Shown piece after piece: positions 34,078 to 46,683 of a DNA stretch of 64,000 bases. The DNA comes from Membranipora membranacea. Lineage: Eukaryota; Bryozoa; Gymnolaemata; Cheilostomatida; Membraniporidae. The first letter of the stretch is position 1, and every line of letters starts with the position of its first letter. The notes beneath the pieces are model-generated. The model was not told the DNA's origin and ran no database searches. It saw nothing but the letters and a program-made list of their open reading frames with translations. The stretch spans positions 19,654,001 to 19,718,000 of the forward strand of contig OU612072.1 in assembly GCA_914767715.1 (NCBI GenBank), given 5' to 3'. The translations under genes and the position numbers were made by a program.

Positions 34078-36509
34078 ATGGATAAGTCTGAAATAAGTGA
34101 CATTATTCAAACAAACTTAAACATATCAGTAAAACAAGAACAGTTACAGGCTAAATATTCATATTTTGTTGAACAAAAAGATGCCATATTCATTGCTCCA
34201 ACCGGTTTTGGGAAATCTCTCCTATACTTAGCAGCACCCTTCCTGTATGACCATGATACTGAGTTCTACAAACCCCAGCAGGCACAATCAAACAAGGAGG
34301 TAAGTGACAAGAACCAACTTTCCCTGAATGTTAACAATGATATTTATTTTTAGTTTTTTTAGTCTCTCTCGCTCATTCAATACATACAATAGTCTACATA
34401 ATATGTTGAATTCTTGGTGCCTTGGCACCTAGCTCACTAACACTATCATCTCCATACTTGCCAACCTGTACGCATAAAGCATTTGTAAACGCTTATTTGA
34501 CACTAATTGAGTTTTAAACGCAAAACGCTAGTTGTACTCATTTATGGTTTTCCAAACGCCTGTTCATCTAATTAGGCAATCAAAAACGCATCTTTATCTT
34601 TAGTGTTTACTTGGTTGTCATGGTTAAATAATAGTCTAAAAATCTGGTATTGGCTGCAGAAAACCATGATGTTGATTTACAGTTGACTTTTTACCTGTCC
34701 AAGTTTTGCATGAGCCAAATTGCAACTTTTCTTCAATGAGACACAACATAACTAGTAATCCATTGTAGAATATGGTGGTTCTGCCAACTTCAACTTTTCT
34801 TTAATCAGAGTAACAAAGTTGTCTACCTCCTTGTTGGGGTGAGATAACTCAGATCTCCTGCCCCAGTGTTTCAAGGGCAAACCAAGGAGGATGGGCAAAC
34901 AGGGTTTCAAATAGCCTGTCTTGTCCAGACAGGCTAGGTTACAAACAACTTCTCATTTATTATTAGCAGATTGCACCTTACAACGCAAAGGGAAAAAGAC
35001 TAATGTTGAGTGATCTACTCCTACGCTAATAAGGACTACTTACTGTGATAATAGCATTTTTTGGGGCGTTTTCTGGTCATTTGAGGCACCCTGGAGTTTT
35101 GTAAGCATTTTGCAAATTTTTGTACTCATTTTGGAAAAATTAGGTTGGCAAGTCTGCATCTCTTCCACCAAGGTACCATCCATTATTCCATTTGATGGCT
35201 TCCAGAATATAGCCATTGACTTTGTATAGAATTTGTACTCTAGCATACTATACATATGCAAGTGAGATGGACTACATCATCATTTCATTTGTATCCAAGG
35301 CCCTCAACAACCTCACCTCAGTGCTCAAAATTCTGAAATTGTCGACATCATACTTTTTGGTGTATTTGAATTTGATTGCAGACACTTTGTTCAAATAGTC
35401 GTTCTCCACATTGATCTTGATTTGAACCACCATTTTTGTTTCATAGGATTCTGTGGGCTCATGTGTGAGGAGATTGACTTATGTGTCAAGCTCAACTGTT
35501 CAGAAGGTTAGTTATGACTGTAATGGTTTAGTCTAGATGACAAACTCCTTCAATGTTTTAGTACAGAGGTTCATCAATTTTTTGCTCAGGATGCATGATC
35601 ACAAAGGACTAAAAATGAATAAGATCCAAATATTTAATTTAGTCATCTTTTTATGTCTCATCAATGACTGAATAAGGTATTAAGTTAGTCTGAACACAGG
35701 CATTTTTAGTTGCTAGGGCTCAGGTGGTTGCCGGTTGTTGATGATTTAAAAATATGGTGATAGGTTAATATTAATACTGTTGGGTTGAGATACTGTGGCC
35801 CCTAAATTACAGTGGTGACACTAGTTGGAACCTTCACAGCCCAATGGGCCCGAGGTCTGAAACCAGAAATAAAATGTAGACCTTTGGCCAACCTTGCATA
35901 TTTTGTTGATAAGCATTAAAAGCATTTGAGTTTTTGGTTGGATATTTTTCACTGAATCTAGTGATCCATACATGTCATATTTTCTAGCAAACATCCAACA
36001 AGATTGAATTATCTATTTTTTTTTCCAGAATGCACCATCCCAATTCCTAATTGTAATGCAATTGGTGTCGATGATTGAGGATGCCATCACGAACATTCAT
36101 AAGAACTTACCCAAGCTCTCGGCAATTCATCTCTCTGCCGCCACTACACATATGTATAGGGCTGCTGTGTTCATATTTACGAGCCCGGAAAGTATTCTCG
36201 ATGGCAGTGGGAGAAAGGTGTTACAGGAGGGTTTGAATGTGAAGACGGTCTTCATCGACGAATTCCATATCGTTGAGCAATGGTAGTTATTCTTTCTCAT
36301 AATACAGTATTAAAATATTATCCCCATGATATATCATAAATAAACAAACTATATGACCTCCGTCCGCTTCCGGAGTGAAAATGATGAAAATCCAGAGAGA
36401 AGCCAGCTTGAAGAAGCATTAAAATGTTGACATATTACTTAGATTTTGTAAATTGAGAAGAAAAAACATAGGGCCATAATTAAATCATAATAACTGACAA
36501 TTCTCAGGC

Positions 36510-36560
36510 CTAGTCTAAGTGGCGCAGGGAGTTAGCGGCACCAGCTATCAAACTCCTATC
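36510..36560 (+). repeat. Foldback MITE family, partial copy (RecQ intron)
   Basis: CTAGTCTAAGTGGCGCAGGG then AGTTAGCGGCACCAGCTATC: one arm of the family, with part of the stem (GCTCAGACTCCAA) deleted. Confidence 0.6.
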
Positions 36561-37091
36561 CCCATATTCAATATAATTCAAACCCTCTCAAATGTTATGT
36601 ATATGATGGCAGCTATGGGGGTCAATGGAGCTGAGAAAAACCATACATAGGCAACTGATGTCATGTCATCTGGTTTAAAGTGGAAAACTAATATTACTGG
36701 GACCATTTAAATATACGGCACTTGGATTAAATTTCAATGCCAACAGTATTTTCCCCGAGCCAGACACTCAAAGTAAATAAAGACATGTACATGTGCTTAC
36801 ATTCATATTTCATGTTATTTTAGGGGTGCTGAGAAAGGAAAGGATGATTCATTTCGGAGTGCATATGGCAGCTTGCACTCCTTTCTGAAGAGTGTGCCTT
36901 TCGTTTGTATGTCAGCCACTGCCTCTGATGATACCATACACCATGTCAACACATCACTTAACATCGTGCCGAATATTTTCAAAGTTTCTATCAAAATAAG
37001 AATATAATGTAAGTCAAATTATTTTAAGTGTGTATATTTTTAATGCCTTAATTCGGAGCATCTAGCTAGTTCCACACGTGTATGTTAATAT

Positions 37092-37208
37092 CTGCTCAGA
37101 CTCCAAGGCGCAGGGAGTTACATGCGCCAGCTTTCAAACTATCAAACAGAGGAGTTTGATAGTTGGAGCAGGTAACTCCCTGTGCCTTGGAATCTGAGCA
37201 CTTAGACT
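37092..37208. repeat. Foldback MITE family, copy with both arms (RecQ intron)
   Basis: The left arm starts GCTCAGACTCCAAGGCGCAG. The right arm ends CTGTGCCTTGGAATCTGAGC then ACTTAGACTA. The arms pair over nearly the whole length, around AAACTATCAAACAGAGGAGT. Confidence 0.8.
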
Positions 37209-38115
37209 ATTCCCAGTGTGTTGCAATGCTTTCCTGTTCAATTTATAAGTACTGACACTGGCCAACGCTTGCAGTTGCTCTCAGCCCGGTGATGTTCAGT
37301 TCAGCTAGTGATGGTGTCAACCTTGCGGTTGTCAACGTCTCAATTCAGCGTCATTTTCCTGAGAAAAACACAAGTTGAAGTCTTATTCATTCTAGATTTT
37401 TTGTTTCATTTGTAGCTATCACACAGTGAGAGTTACAGGGAACATTCTTGCAGATTTCAAATGGTTGTGTGACCTGATTAATTCTAGACCGCTAGACTTT
37501 CCTAGAATGATGATATTCTTTACAAACATCAACACCTTAGTGGATGCTTACCAGTACATCACACTTAACACTCATCAACCTGTAGGTCCTACCACCGCCA
37601 GAGTGGTTATGTACCACTTAATAACAGACAGCAACATCAAGTCAAGAATATTGGCTGACCTTGGCAATACATCTGGCCATATTAAAGTGTCTCTCTGTTC
37701 TAGCAGTCTATCAATGGGGCTCAATTTGAGAAACATTGCGTTTCTCCAGGAATCTGGTCGCGCTTCTAGGGAGTGCGAAGTTGTTGCACATTCAATAGTA
37801 TTAACATATCCCAAATGGACGTAAACTAGATCAGACCATGAAGACATATGTGCAAGGAAAGTCTTGCCTTCGTAAATGTTTACTTGCTCATTTTGGTTGT
37901 GACAAACCCTCTGAGCAACAGGCTTGCTGTGATGTTTGTGACCCTGATATCTTATGCCATGTAAAAACCCAGATTGTAAAGTCTTATGATAGCTCATTCA
38001 CAGACAGTTTTAGTGACTCGCTATCAGTAGCATCATTTGGAGATATCAGCTGCTCCAGTTCAGAGGGTGATTAGTATTAAGTGCCCTTACTCAGAACATT
38101 GATTCATATTACTAA

Positions 38116-38893
38116 GTCAGGTATATGCATACCATTCCAGGGCCGTATTCTCTGTGTGTTTTTATTACTGTCTCAGGTATATGCATACCATTCCAGGGCC
38201 GTATTCTCTGTGTTTTTTATTACTGTCCCAGGTATACGCATACCATTCCCGGGCCGTATTCTCTGTGTGTTTTTATTACTGTCTCAGGTATATGCATACC
38301 ATTCCAGGGCCGTATTCTCTGTGTTTTTTATTACTGTCTCAGGTATATGCATACCATTCCAGGGCCGTATTCTCTGTGTTTTTTATTACTGTCTCAGGTA
38401 TATGCATACCATTCCAGGGCCGTATTCTCTGTGTTTTTTATTACTGTCTCAGGTTTATGCATACCATTCCAGGACCGTTTTCTCTGCGTTTTTTCTAACT
38501 GTCTCAGGTATATGCATACCATTCCAGGGCCGTATTCTCTGTGTTTTTTATTACTGTCTCAGGTATACGCATACCATTCCCGGGCCGTATTCTCTGTGTG
38601 TTTTTATTACTGTCTCAGGTATATGCATACCATTCCAGGGCCGTATTCTCTGTGTTTTTTATTACTGTCTCAGGTTTATGCATACCATTCCAGGACCGTA
38701 TTCTCTGCGTTTTTTCTAACTGTCTCAGGTATATGCATACCATTCCAGGGCTGTATTCTCTGTGTTTTTTATTACTGTCTCGGGTATATGCATACCATTC
38801 CAAGGCCGTATTCTCTGTGTTTCTTATTACTGTCTCAGGTATATGCATACCATTCCATGGCCGTATTCTCTGTGTTTTTTATTAATGTCTCAA
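38116..38893 (+). repeat. 55/56-bp minisatellite, 14 copies
   Basis: The monomer is GGTATATGCATACCATTCCA, GGGCCGTATTCTCTGTGTTT, then TTTATTACTGTCTCA. It starts about 40 bp after the stop codon of the RecQ-like gene. Copies are 55 bp, or 56 bp where the T-run is longer. Because no copy carries a stop in any plus frame, long ORFs (up to 261 codons) appear in three frames; these are repeat artefacts. Confidence 0.92.
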
Positions 38894-39799
38894 GAAAAAC
38901 TTTACTCTGAACATTTATTTTTATTAGGTACTCAGCCATGTGCATACGCCTATTTTGACTACTGGACATACTGCGCTTCTTAATATTTATAAGTCGTTTG
39001 CCCTTGTCTTGGACTACCATATGAATACTTCACAATAGAGCTATCAGGTAACAGGCTGTGCTAAACAAACTAACATATTGTCATAAATGTCAAACTAGCT
39101 AATGTACATTTACATGCAAGAAAATGTGCATGTTTGCAGTATATTTCCTTTATTTATGAAGCAAGCATATCTGGGGTCATCAGATTGAGAGATGTTGATT
39201 GATATGTATTGTAAAACTTCATTTCTTTTTGCACAAGTTTTACAAAACAAAACATACATACATATTACAGCTTGAAAGCTGTAAACATTGATGAAGAAAT
39301 ATGGCAGCAATAAATAACAAGCTGTTTCACTGAGTGGATGCAGTAAAGGATAGAGATAGGAGATCAACGACTAGTTGGGGACAGAAAACTCACAAATTTA
39401 CCATGGTGTAAACTTGGTGGCTGTTAAAAAGACATTCCTCTTTAGACAAATGGCAAGCACAGATAAAGTTTTTTAAAACAAGACTATTAATTTTTCCGCA
39501 ACAAAATATGCTATTGTGAGTACCTAAAAATGGAGTGGGAGTTATAATGAAGATACATGGCATCGTTGTCTAGTTTCTGGAAGACAAAGATAGCCGGCTC
39601 ACAGGGGGATTGAGATATTCGTGAAGCCAGCTATATCAGGTCCCCAGTTATAGAATCTCAAACCTGAGTTGCGGAGAGATAATGATAAGAAGAATTTGCA
39701 CAAAACTAAGTTTAAAAAAGCAATACTATTTTTCAACTTTTCAACCTAAAACTGGCGGTAGTGGTGTCGGATGCGTCCTAACTCGATTCTTTGTTGAAT
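38894..39799. other. Convergent 3' region of RecQ-like and DUF6589 genes
   Basis: Mostly AT-rich. A possible extra minus-strand exon lies near 39590-39520 after CTTTGTCTTCCAG (KLDNDAMYLHYNSHSIF), which would be used if the DUF6589 gene splices at 39901 instead of ending at 39800. Nothing else is supported. Confidence 0.35.
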
Positions 39800-42700
39800 C
39801 TACTTGTACAAGCTTTTGCTGTTTAAACCAGCCATCAAATTTTTACATATGTTATAACATGACAGGGAATGAAATCGATTTGCTGAATATTTGGTGAGAC
39901 CTGCATCTTTATAGGCAGCCACAAGTAATTTTAGATCCTTATGTTCTTGTGACGTTTTATTCTTTCCACTGGTGGGATGGTACTCTATTTCTTTATCTAA
40001 AGTTGACACAATCTGGTTTATTCTGTTGTAGCCTTTAGATATGCGATCCACATGAGCCTGGGTATAATCGCCTCTGTAACATTTCAGATTGGCTTTGAAT
40101 CTCCTGTTTTCATGCTCCATCTACAAAATAGAACTAGGCTCAAAACTAGTGCTCAGACGTCAAATCAAAAGGAGTTACTGGTGTTCGCTTCAAGCTCTCC
40201 CTCGGTTTGATAGCGAACGCTAGTAACTCCTCAAATTTGAAGTCTGGGCACTTAGACTAGCTCAAAGGCTTGAATGAGCTGGATAATGAAATAGGTGATA
40301 TTCCATCTGTTGGTGTGTAACAATCTCTAATTTGCTGTGTGACAACGACATACATACCACTAGGTACCTTGCTGATTTACGAATAGCGTCATAGGCCTTG
40401 TACACGAGAGTTGTCTTTGATTGACATGCATGAATTGAAGCTTTCAATATCAAGTGAACTAGTCTGAATGCTCAGACTTCAAGGCGGATGGAGTTTCTGG
40501 AGCCAACTATGAAACTCCACAAGCGCCACAAACTCCCTCCATCTTGGAATCTGATCCGACTGTAATTAGTACCAATTTTATTTATTGATGGTCATACCTG
40601 CAAGTCTAGAGGTATGTTGGTATCGCCTTGACTGCTTCTGTTGTAAAACCTGTTCCGTATCAACCTTTGGCTTAGGTGTCTGGGCAACACATTCGTTTGG
40701 ATGATAGTTTCCAGGAGTCCGCAGCCATACTTAAAACTGCCATTTCCCTTGAAGATGATGTAGAAAAACCTAAAGATATTACAAAACACACATTGGTATG
40801 ATTGGTATGATAAAATTCAAATTGTTGACAAAGATATGATTCAGAAACTTGAGTGCAGCCACCTGTAACTTTAGTATGGAGTTGTCATGAATGCGCACTG
40901 GTATTTATGATCTGATAAGTTGCGAGTGGATAGGTCAGATGTCTTCGTTTCTAATCGAATGAAAAACACTCCGATTGAGTCAACTGTCCAAAAATTCATT
41001 CCGCAACATGATTGATCGCTGTTTATTATCATGGTAGTCAATGACCAAGAAATTTAATTGTGAGAAAAAGTGTAATTCATTGACTAGGCTGCTGCTGCAG
41101 TTTAGTGTTTAATATCTCAGCTCAATTATGATGATGATTTTCTTTATGTGTATATGAGAGTCTAGTTCACATGCTGTGAACCCTGCGTCTCCTCGTCTTA
41201 CTACTGAATTGAACCTTTCGAAATTCAACCTTCATTTGCTAAACCTTGTTACTTGGCTATATTGTGTCCTTACTTGTAGAGGAGCATGATCCGTTCACCA
41301 TTTCCTACTTTAATGGCACGATTATGGATTGTCCGTAAAATCCCAAGGGTTATCACCGCACAAGTGTAGTTGTATATGCCATCTAAATCGTGAGATTCCT
41401 GGGCTATGTTGGGATGAAACTGAAGATGATGTTTCCTTAGATTCTTCTCACTAGCGTATTTCTTCTTACAGTGTCTGCATCTGTTAACACTAAAACAATG
41501 CTTAGCATGTACATGTATATGTACTAGAGTCTAGTTCTTGCACTTCCAGGTGTAGACAATCTGTGACGACCCGATTCAATGTCACAGACTCTCAGCTGCA
41601 AACAGCTCACAAAAAACACTTGGAAAACAACCGGATAAACTGCACGATAAAGGCCCTTTTTTCATGAACACTACTCTTGATTGTTTGGGTTTTCTGAGTC
41701 TATGTATTTTGGCTAGGTTGTCAATGTAACCTCAACAAAATTAACATGCAGTTTTGATATCTAAATCTGCGATGTACAAGTCTAAGTGCTCAGGATCCAA
41801 GCCTCAGGGCGTTAGTTGCGCCACTAACTCCCTGAGCCTTGGATCCTGAGCACTTAGACTAGCGATGCGCCTGCTTGCATCTGTACCTTAAATCAGATGT
41901 ATCTGCTGCAGCAGGAATGGTGAGGTCCACATATTCTTCAATGATCTTCTCTGCCACTTTCTGTATTAAATCCTCTGGAAACTCTTTGCTATCAGTGAGA
42001 AGTGATGAGGCGCTTACAACTCCTTGGCAACAACTGAAACAATGCATAATCAATGGATCAATATAATGACATCTACGGGAATGACATAGTCAGTAAATGC
42101 TCTGTAAATGCCATAGAGTGAGCGCTCAGAAGGAGGTAGTTGTGACGCCCTAGCAGTCTGAGCTATAATATGGAAACATGTTGTTCAGCTGAATGTCTGG
42201 TCATATTTTTTGAATGTTGCATTGTTGAGTATGAGCTAGTCAAGATTCACATCTCCTTCATCACTTCTCAAAACTCACCTGTGATAATGTAAGACTTGAA
42301 TACTTTATCAAAAAGTGCTGCGCAGTCGTAATATCTGGACGTAGGATCGGATGTGACGTTCTTCGCATTGATGAAGTTTTTGGCGTGATTCAGCGTCCCC
42401 ATTGAATGTCCAGAGTCTGTCTGTAAAATAATAAAAAGTCTCTGTAGACCTTCATCAATGATTGTCCAATGGGTCCACCTTAGCATGCAAGGGTTTTGCT
42501 CAGAATTCTGATATTACTGCGGCTCACAGTTTCTCTTAGTCTTAAGATCTCAGACTCCAAGGCGCATGAAGTTGGTCTAATATCCGATATCCAATATCCG
42601 ATCAGTAGTTTGCATTGATGTACACTGATACAACTGAACTAAAAGTAGAGTTAATTGATGATATCTTTGAAACTGGTCAGCCTTGCACTGATATTACATG

Positions 42701-45700
42701 TACATTTGATTACATGGTAGTTAGGACATGAATAATAGAAATGGACTGTTTTGAAAAGCGACTCCGCTAACTCAGTGTGTAGTTTAACAGCCCAATTTAC
42801 AAAAAAAGAACCTAAGTTGTATCTAACAGTTATCTAATTTTAGCTGCGGTCAATACCTTTGTTTTCACCGGTGCTTAGATGGTGCTAAGCTGGTACTTAG
42901 CTTGAGCTAGTGCTGTGCTGACAGGGGACCTTAGATGACATGGCCTTGGCCTTCTAGTATACATGAAAGCGAAGGCATGTCACTCAAAACATGCCAGGAG
43001 GTACATGGGTCAGGGGATTCAGGCTAAGATGACACCAAAGAAGAAAGTTCAATGGGAAGGCAACACTGGTGGAGCTCTAGTCTAAGTGCTCAGACTCCAA
43101 GGTGCAGGGAGTTACTGGCGCCAGCTATCAGAGAGGAGTTGGAGCTGGCACCAGTAACTCCCTGCGCCTTGGAGTCTGAGCACTTAGACTAGTGTAGCTC
43201 TAAAAAATTTAGCACTTAGTTAGCCCTTAATAAGCACATCAGTGTAAACAAGACTAATAATTATTTTACTCACATGGAAGAGCACTTTATATGCTAGTTT
43301 AAGAAAATTCATCTGTACATGAAAATCAGCACAAGCCATTACGAGGCCTTCAAGTCTATCTACTGGAAACTCTCCATCACATTGAGAACTTATTACTTGC
43401 TGTCCGCGCTCGAATGACAAGTAGTCTCCTACAACAATCAATATTATTTATTTATTTATAGAGGTTTTCTCAGAAGTGTACAAATAACAAAAATAATTCT
43501 ATTATAGGTAACTTGTTGACCTCTGAAAACAGCAAAAAATCATATTATGCTTACTACCAAAGTTAAACACAGAGTTACCCTATAGGAGTTTAATTTAGCT
43601 AGAGTTTAATTTCGGGACCTGGTACTAAATTTCACTAGTACTAAAATCTCCATCTGATTGCAAGGCAGACACTTAGACCACTACACCACGCTAGCTTGCA
43701 TGCTTGGGTAGGGTGTATTCCTGTATAACAGTACATTGTTTATGAAACTATGGTGAGTGAGTTTAATTTAAGATACACTAAATTTCCCAACCTAAGCAAC
43801 AATGTGAAAAGCGAATCCTAAATGCCGGAAAACTAAACTCCTATAGGGTAATTATAATTAATAACATGTGGCAATATTAGTGCCATCAACAAAACCATCA
43901 GCAACTCCATAACACCCATTTGCACCAACGCTTAAACCATCAACGAAAAGATTGCAACTCTACATTTGCTGTATTGGCCACAGGCCTTTCTAATACTAAT
44001 GCCAAGCTGAGAGTTGAAGCGCCTGAAGCAACCCATATATATATATTATATTAAAAAATCGTACCAGTTAGTAAGAAACCTACCAATACAGAGCTTGTGC
44101 TGTAGAGTGTCACCCTCTCTGACATCTACCAATGCGTGGTATTGCTGAAGACATACAAGAAGTTCTTCTTTAACGTTCTCGTTCTGCATGAGAACTCCGA
44201 GGTTGACCTGCAATAACAATATAAAATGATGTCTGAGTAAGGAAAGAAAGCAACCTTTAAGTCCGTTTCAACGTTATCCTCATGCTGATGAACAGTTGGT
44301 AGTGCGGAGCGATATCACATCGGTCCAGATTCGCTAAAATTTTATGATCACCAGTAGAGTAGAGTGATATGATTCTGCAATGGATTTCCGTTTATAAAAA
44401 AATAACTTTCAATGTGAATTGGACTGTATCGTAAACTCTTACATACAGTATATCAAGGCGTTGAACGTTTAACAAATTTGGAGAGGCTCAGAGTATAAGT
44501 GCTCAGTCCTGCAGTCTGATGTTTAGAAGAGGAACAGCCTCTATCGGCTAAAATTGCTTAGAGGGCACTCTATGGGAACGTTGAGGGCAGGGGTTTGAAT
44601 GGGAACAGGCGTTTGAAAGGAGTATAATGCACATCATACAACAATTAATTAACGATTAATCGAGAATAAGGGATGGGAGTTCTAATATTGAATGCGAAAA
44701 ACACATGTTGGAAATGGCATTCAATCTGAAGATCAACATAGGTCTGAAATTCGGTAGATGAGATGAGTATCAACCTAAAAATCATTTTGAAACTGCGTAA
44801 AATACTAAGTTTTGCAAATACATTGTCATAAAAGATTGATAATCAAGGAAGTTTGAAATTACTGCAAAACCGAATAAATCGAAATATTGCCCTTTAGAAT
44901 ATCTTTCAAAAATATGTTATCATGCAGCATTAGCTTCAATTGCTGTGAACTGAATGTTTACTTTTATGTTCTATATTTAATAAGTACCATTGGGGTAGGC
45001 TTTTTCATGAGATGAGAGTATTGATGTTCTTCTGGCTCGAGAGTTAGAGACGATATTCCTGGACATTCTTGTTGCAGGATTCTCTTGACGTTATCGACCA
45101 TGAGCCGTCGAAGTTGCTGCTCATCTTCAGCTTTAGCAATTACATCACCTGGTTTAATACTGTCTATCGGTATAGCTGGAGGTTTTTTTTCTGGAACTTT
45201 TACACGTTCCTGCACCGCCATGGCTTGCACCATGTGGTGCATCTTATTCGATACCTTAGCCGACTCTCTTCGAGGACGTGTTAAAATGTCAACGTTATCA
45301 AAGACGATACTGTATTCAATGCCCTCAGCGGTCCACTTTCCAAGATCAAAAATGTGTCGTTTTCCAAGCGCATTAATTTTAGGAAATATAGATTGATGGG
45401 TCGTACAGTCATATAGTTTTGCCAGTCGATTCATGGAGGCATCTTTCATGCCTCCATCTGTGAACATGAGCGAGTAATAAGTTCGCACAGCTGAAAGTTT
45501 GTTACTATACACACCTAAGCACTTGGCGATTACGGTTGTTATTGCTGGAATCAATGAGTTGTTTGTTTTGCTCAGATTACTGTTGTTGGGGCGTAAACAC
45601 GCAGCACTGATTATTCCGGTGAGATGGGGGAGCCGATCTTGAAATTCTTCCCAGCATCCCCACCAATTAATTTGCACAATAAAGTCTTTACAGTCATGTA

Positions 45701-46683
45701 GAATTGTATCGGGAGACAAATCTGCTCAGATGCTCAAACTGATATCTGATAATCAAAAATAGTGGTAAATTACTGCACTAAAATAAAACTTATAGCCCCT
45801 GTACAGTTTTAGTACTAGAACTTTGCTCGGTGTAGTGTTAGTGGCACTTTATCATCAAAGTAATATTGCATCGTGAATATGTGAGAGTTCCATTGCCAGC
45901 CGAATCAACTCACCTTGAAACTGGTATAGTTCAACACGGCCTCTCGGATGGGAAACATCCTCCTCCGCTCCATACAACCAAGGAAATCGAGGTCATGTTT
46001 CCTTATTTTAGAAATAACTATTGCTTCTGAGGAAGAAAGTTTCTGAAAAACAAAAGGGTCAGTTGCGAGCTTTAGGTTATGAACCTCTCAAGAATAACAT
46101 TAATTAGTTGAGTTCTGCAGCATACCGATAAACACTGTGAGAAGACAGGTTAGCTATATTGTTATGGGTAGTGTGCAACTGTGGCCCTAACTAAAGCCTT
46201 CGAACAGAAACTGACCAAGTCATCAACCTGTCTTACAACTTCTCTGACACTACACATGTACACCTTCTTCCCAGGTTGACATTTTAAAGACATAGTGAAG
46301 TGAATCACATACAAATAAACCGCTGTTACTTTACAACAGTTAAATATATAAGCTCCAAAATAAAATTATAATAGATTGCTAAGTGTGTGTGGTCTAAGGG
46401 TTCTTACTGAGTATTCAGAATGCTCACCATATCAATTTTATCATTTGAAGTATCTAGATCTAAAAGTTTAGGGGTTCTATTGAGAGTTTTGTTGAGACGA
46501 GGGGTAGCTGAGTTTATGTCTACTGGCTTCAAGACCTGAGCTTTAGGTGTGGGTGTCGGTCGAGGTATTGCAGAACGTGATGCATGTATAGGAGGAGTGA
46601 CTGTAGAGGTAGCAGAAAGTGGAGGTGTACGTTGTGCAATACTTCCAGCTGTATACTCCTGTAAACCTGTGTATGTGTCCATC
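39800..46683 (-). CDS. DUF6589-family protein, main exons (C2H2 finger plus RNase-H-like conserved block)
   Basis: Minus-strand exons: 46683-46428, 46042-45914, 45721-44988, 44217-44094, 43428-43274, 42420-42279, 42022-41887, 41480-41274, 40769-40598 and 40120-39800. All phases agree except at 45914/45721. Conserved DUF6589 blocks appear in order: IVFDNVDILTRPRRES, GDYLSFERGQQ, DRLEGLVMACADFHVQMNFL, SMGTLNHAKNFINAKNV, DGIYNYTCAVITLGILRTIH, GNGERIMLLYKFF, LIRNRFYNRSSQGDTNIPLD and MEHENRRFKANLK. A C2H2 finger (C-x2-C-x12-H-x4-H, starting CRHCKKKYASEK) is formed across the 41887/41480 junction. The first exons are Thr/Pro/Ser-rich. No stop or frameshift was seen. The role of DUF6589 is not established; the family is multi-copy and element-like. 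Introns hold several foldback MITEs. Confidence 0.8.
40146..40260. repeat. Foldback MITE family, diverged copy (DUF6589 intron)
   Basis: CTAGTGCTCAGACG on the left and CTGGGCACTTAGACTAG on the right, with AGGAGTTACTGG/CTAGTAACTCCT inside. It lies in the intron between 40598 and 40120. Confidence 0.7.
40459..40562. repeat. Foldback MITE family, diverged copy (same DUF6589 intron)
   Basis: CTAGTCTGAATGCTCAGACT at the left, and CTCCATCTTGGAATCTGA at the right. The stem contains GGAGTTTCTGG/CCACAAACTCC. Confidence 0.65.
41779..41862. repeat. Foldback MITE family, short near-perfect copy (DUF6589 intron)
   Basis: AGTCTAAGTGCTCAGGATCC and GGATCCTGAGCACTTAGACT form a near-perfect inverted repeat of about 38 bp per arm with a loop of only a few bases. 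It sits 25 bp after the splice donor at 41886. Confidence 0.85.
43077..43192. repeat. Foldback MITE family, best-preserved copy (DUF6589 intron)
   Basis: CTAGTCTAAGTGCTCAGACT, CCAAGGTGCAGGGAGTTACT and GGCGCCAGC on the left, mirrored to GAGTCTGAGCACTTAGACTA on the right. Arms are about 50 bp, around CTATCAGAGAGGAG. It defines the family termini (CTAGTCTAAG). No convincing target duplication was found. Confidence 0.88.
43575..43851. repeat. MITE-like element with 18-bp terminal inverted repeats and tRNA-like interior
   Basis: TTACCCTATAGGAGTTTA at the left is matched by TAAACTCCTATAGGGTAA at the right (one mismatch). On the minus strand, 43700-43640 reads GCTAGCGTGGTGTAGTGGTC then TAAGTGTCTGCCTTGCAATC, which resembles the 5' half of a tRNA with an A box. 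The element may have captured a SINE, or be built on one. It lies in the DUF6589 intron 43429-44093. Confidence 0.65.

Larger units (their letters stand above)
34078..38074 (+). pseudogene. RecQ-like helicase gene, copy 1 (damaged)
   Basis: A superfamily 2 helicase read in exons 34078-34299, 35447-35506 (weak), 36029-36282, 36824-37008 and 37416-38074. Motif I is APTGFGKSLLY. A motif Ia-like IVMQLVSMIEDA is followed by FTSPESIL. Motif II is VFIDEFHIVEQW and motif III is CMSATAS. Motif IV is MMIFF, motif V is SLSMGLNLRN and motif VI is LQESGRASRE. A zinc-binding C-terminus (CLRKCLLAHFGCDK, QACCDVCD) is typical of RecQ. Lesions: one base is missing in the A-run near 36997, shifting frame before the exon end; one extra base near 37810 causes a stop at 37822, while the zinc domain continues in the next frame; and about 15-20 residues are missing between motifs V and VI. 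ATG 34078 opens exon 1. The gene is tail-to-tail with the DUF6589 gene. It lacks obvious HRDC or exonuclease domains. Confidence 0.82.

Noticed and set aside
38081-38910. Long plus-strand ORFs (up to 261 codons) with a repeated MHTIPGPYSLCF-like peptide
   Set aside because: They are translations of the 55/56-bp minisatellite, open in several frames at once, with no domain, start context or splice evidence.
45069-45396. Plus-strand ORFs of 71 and 103 codons
   Set aside because: Antisense of the large DUF6589 exon, which has conserved blocks and matching splice phases.
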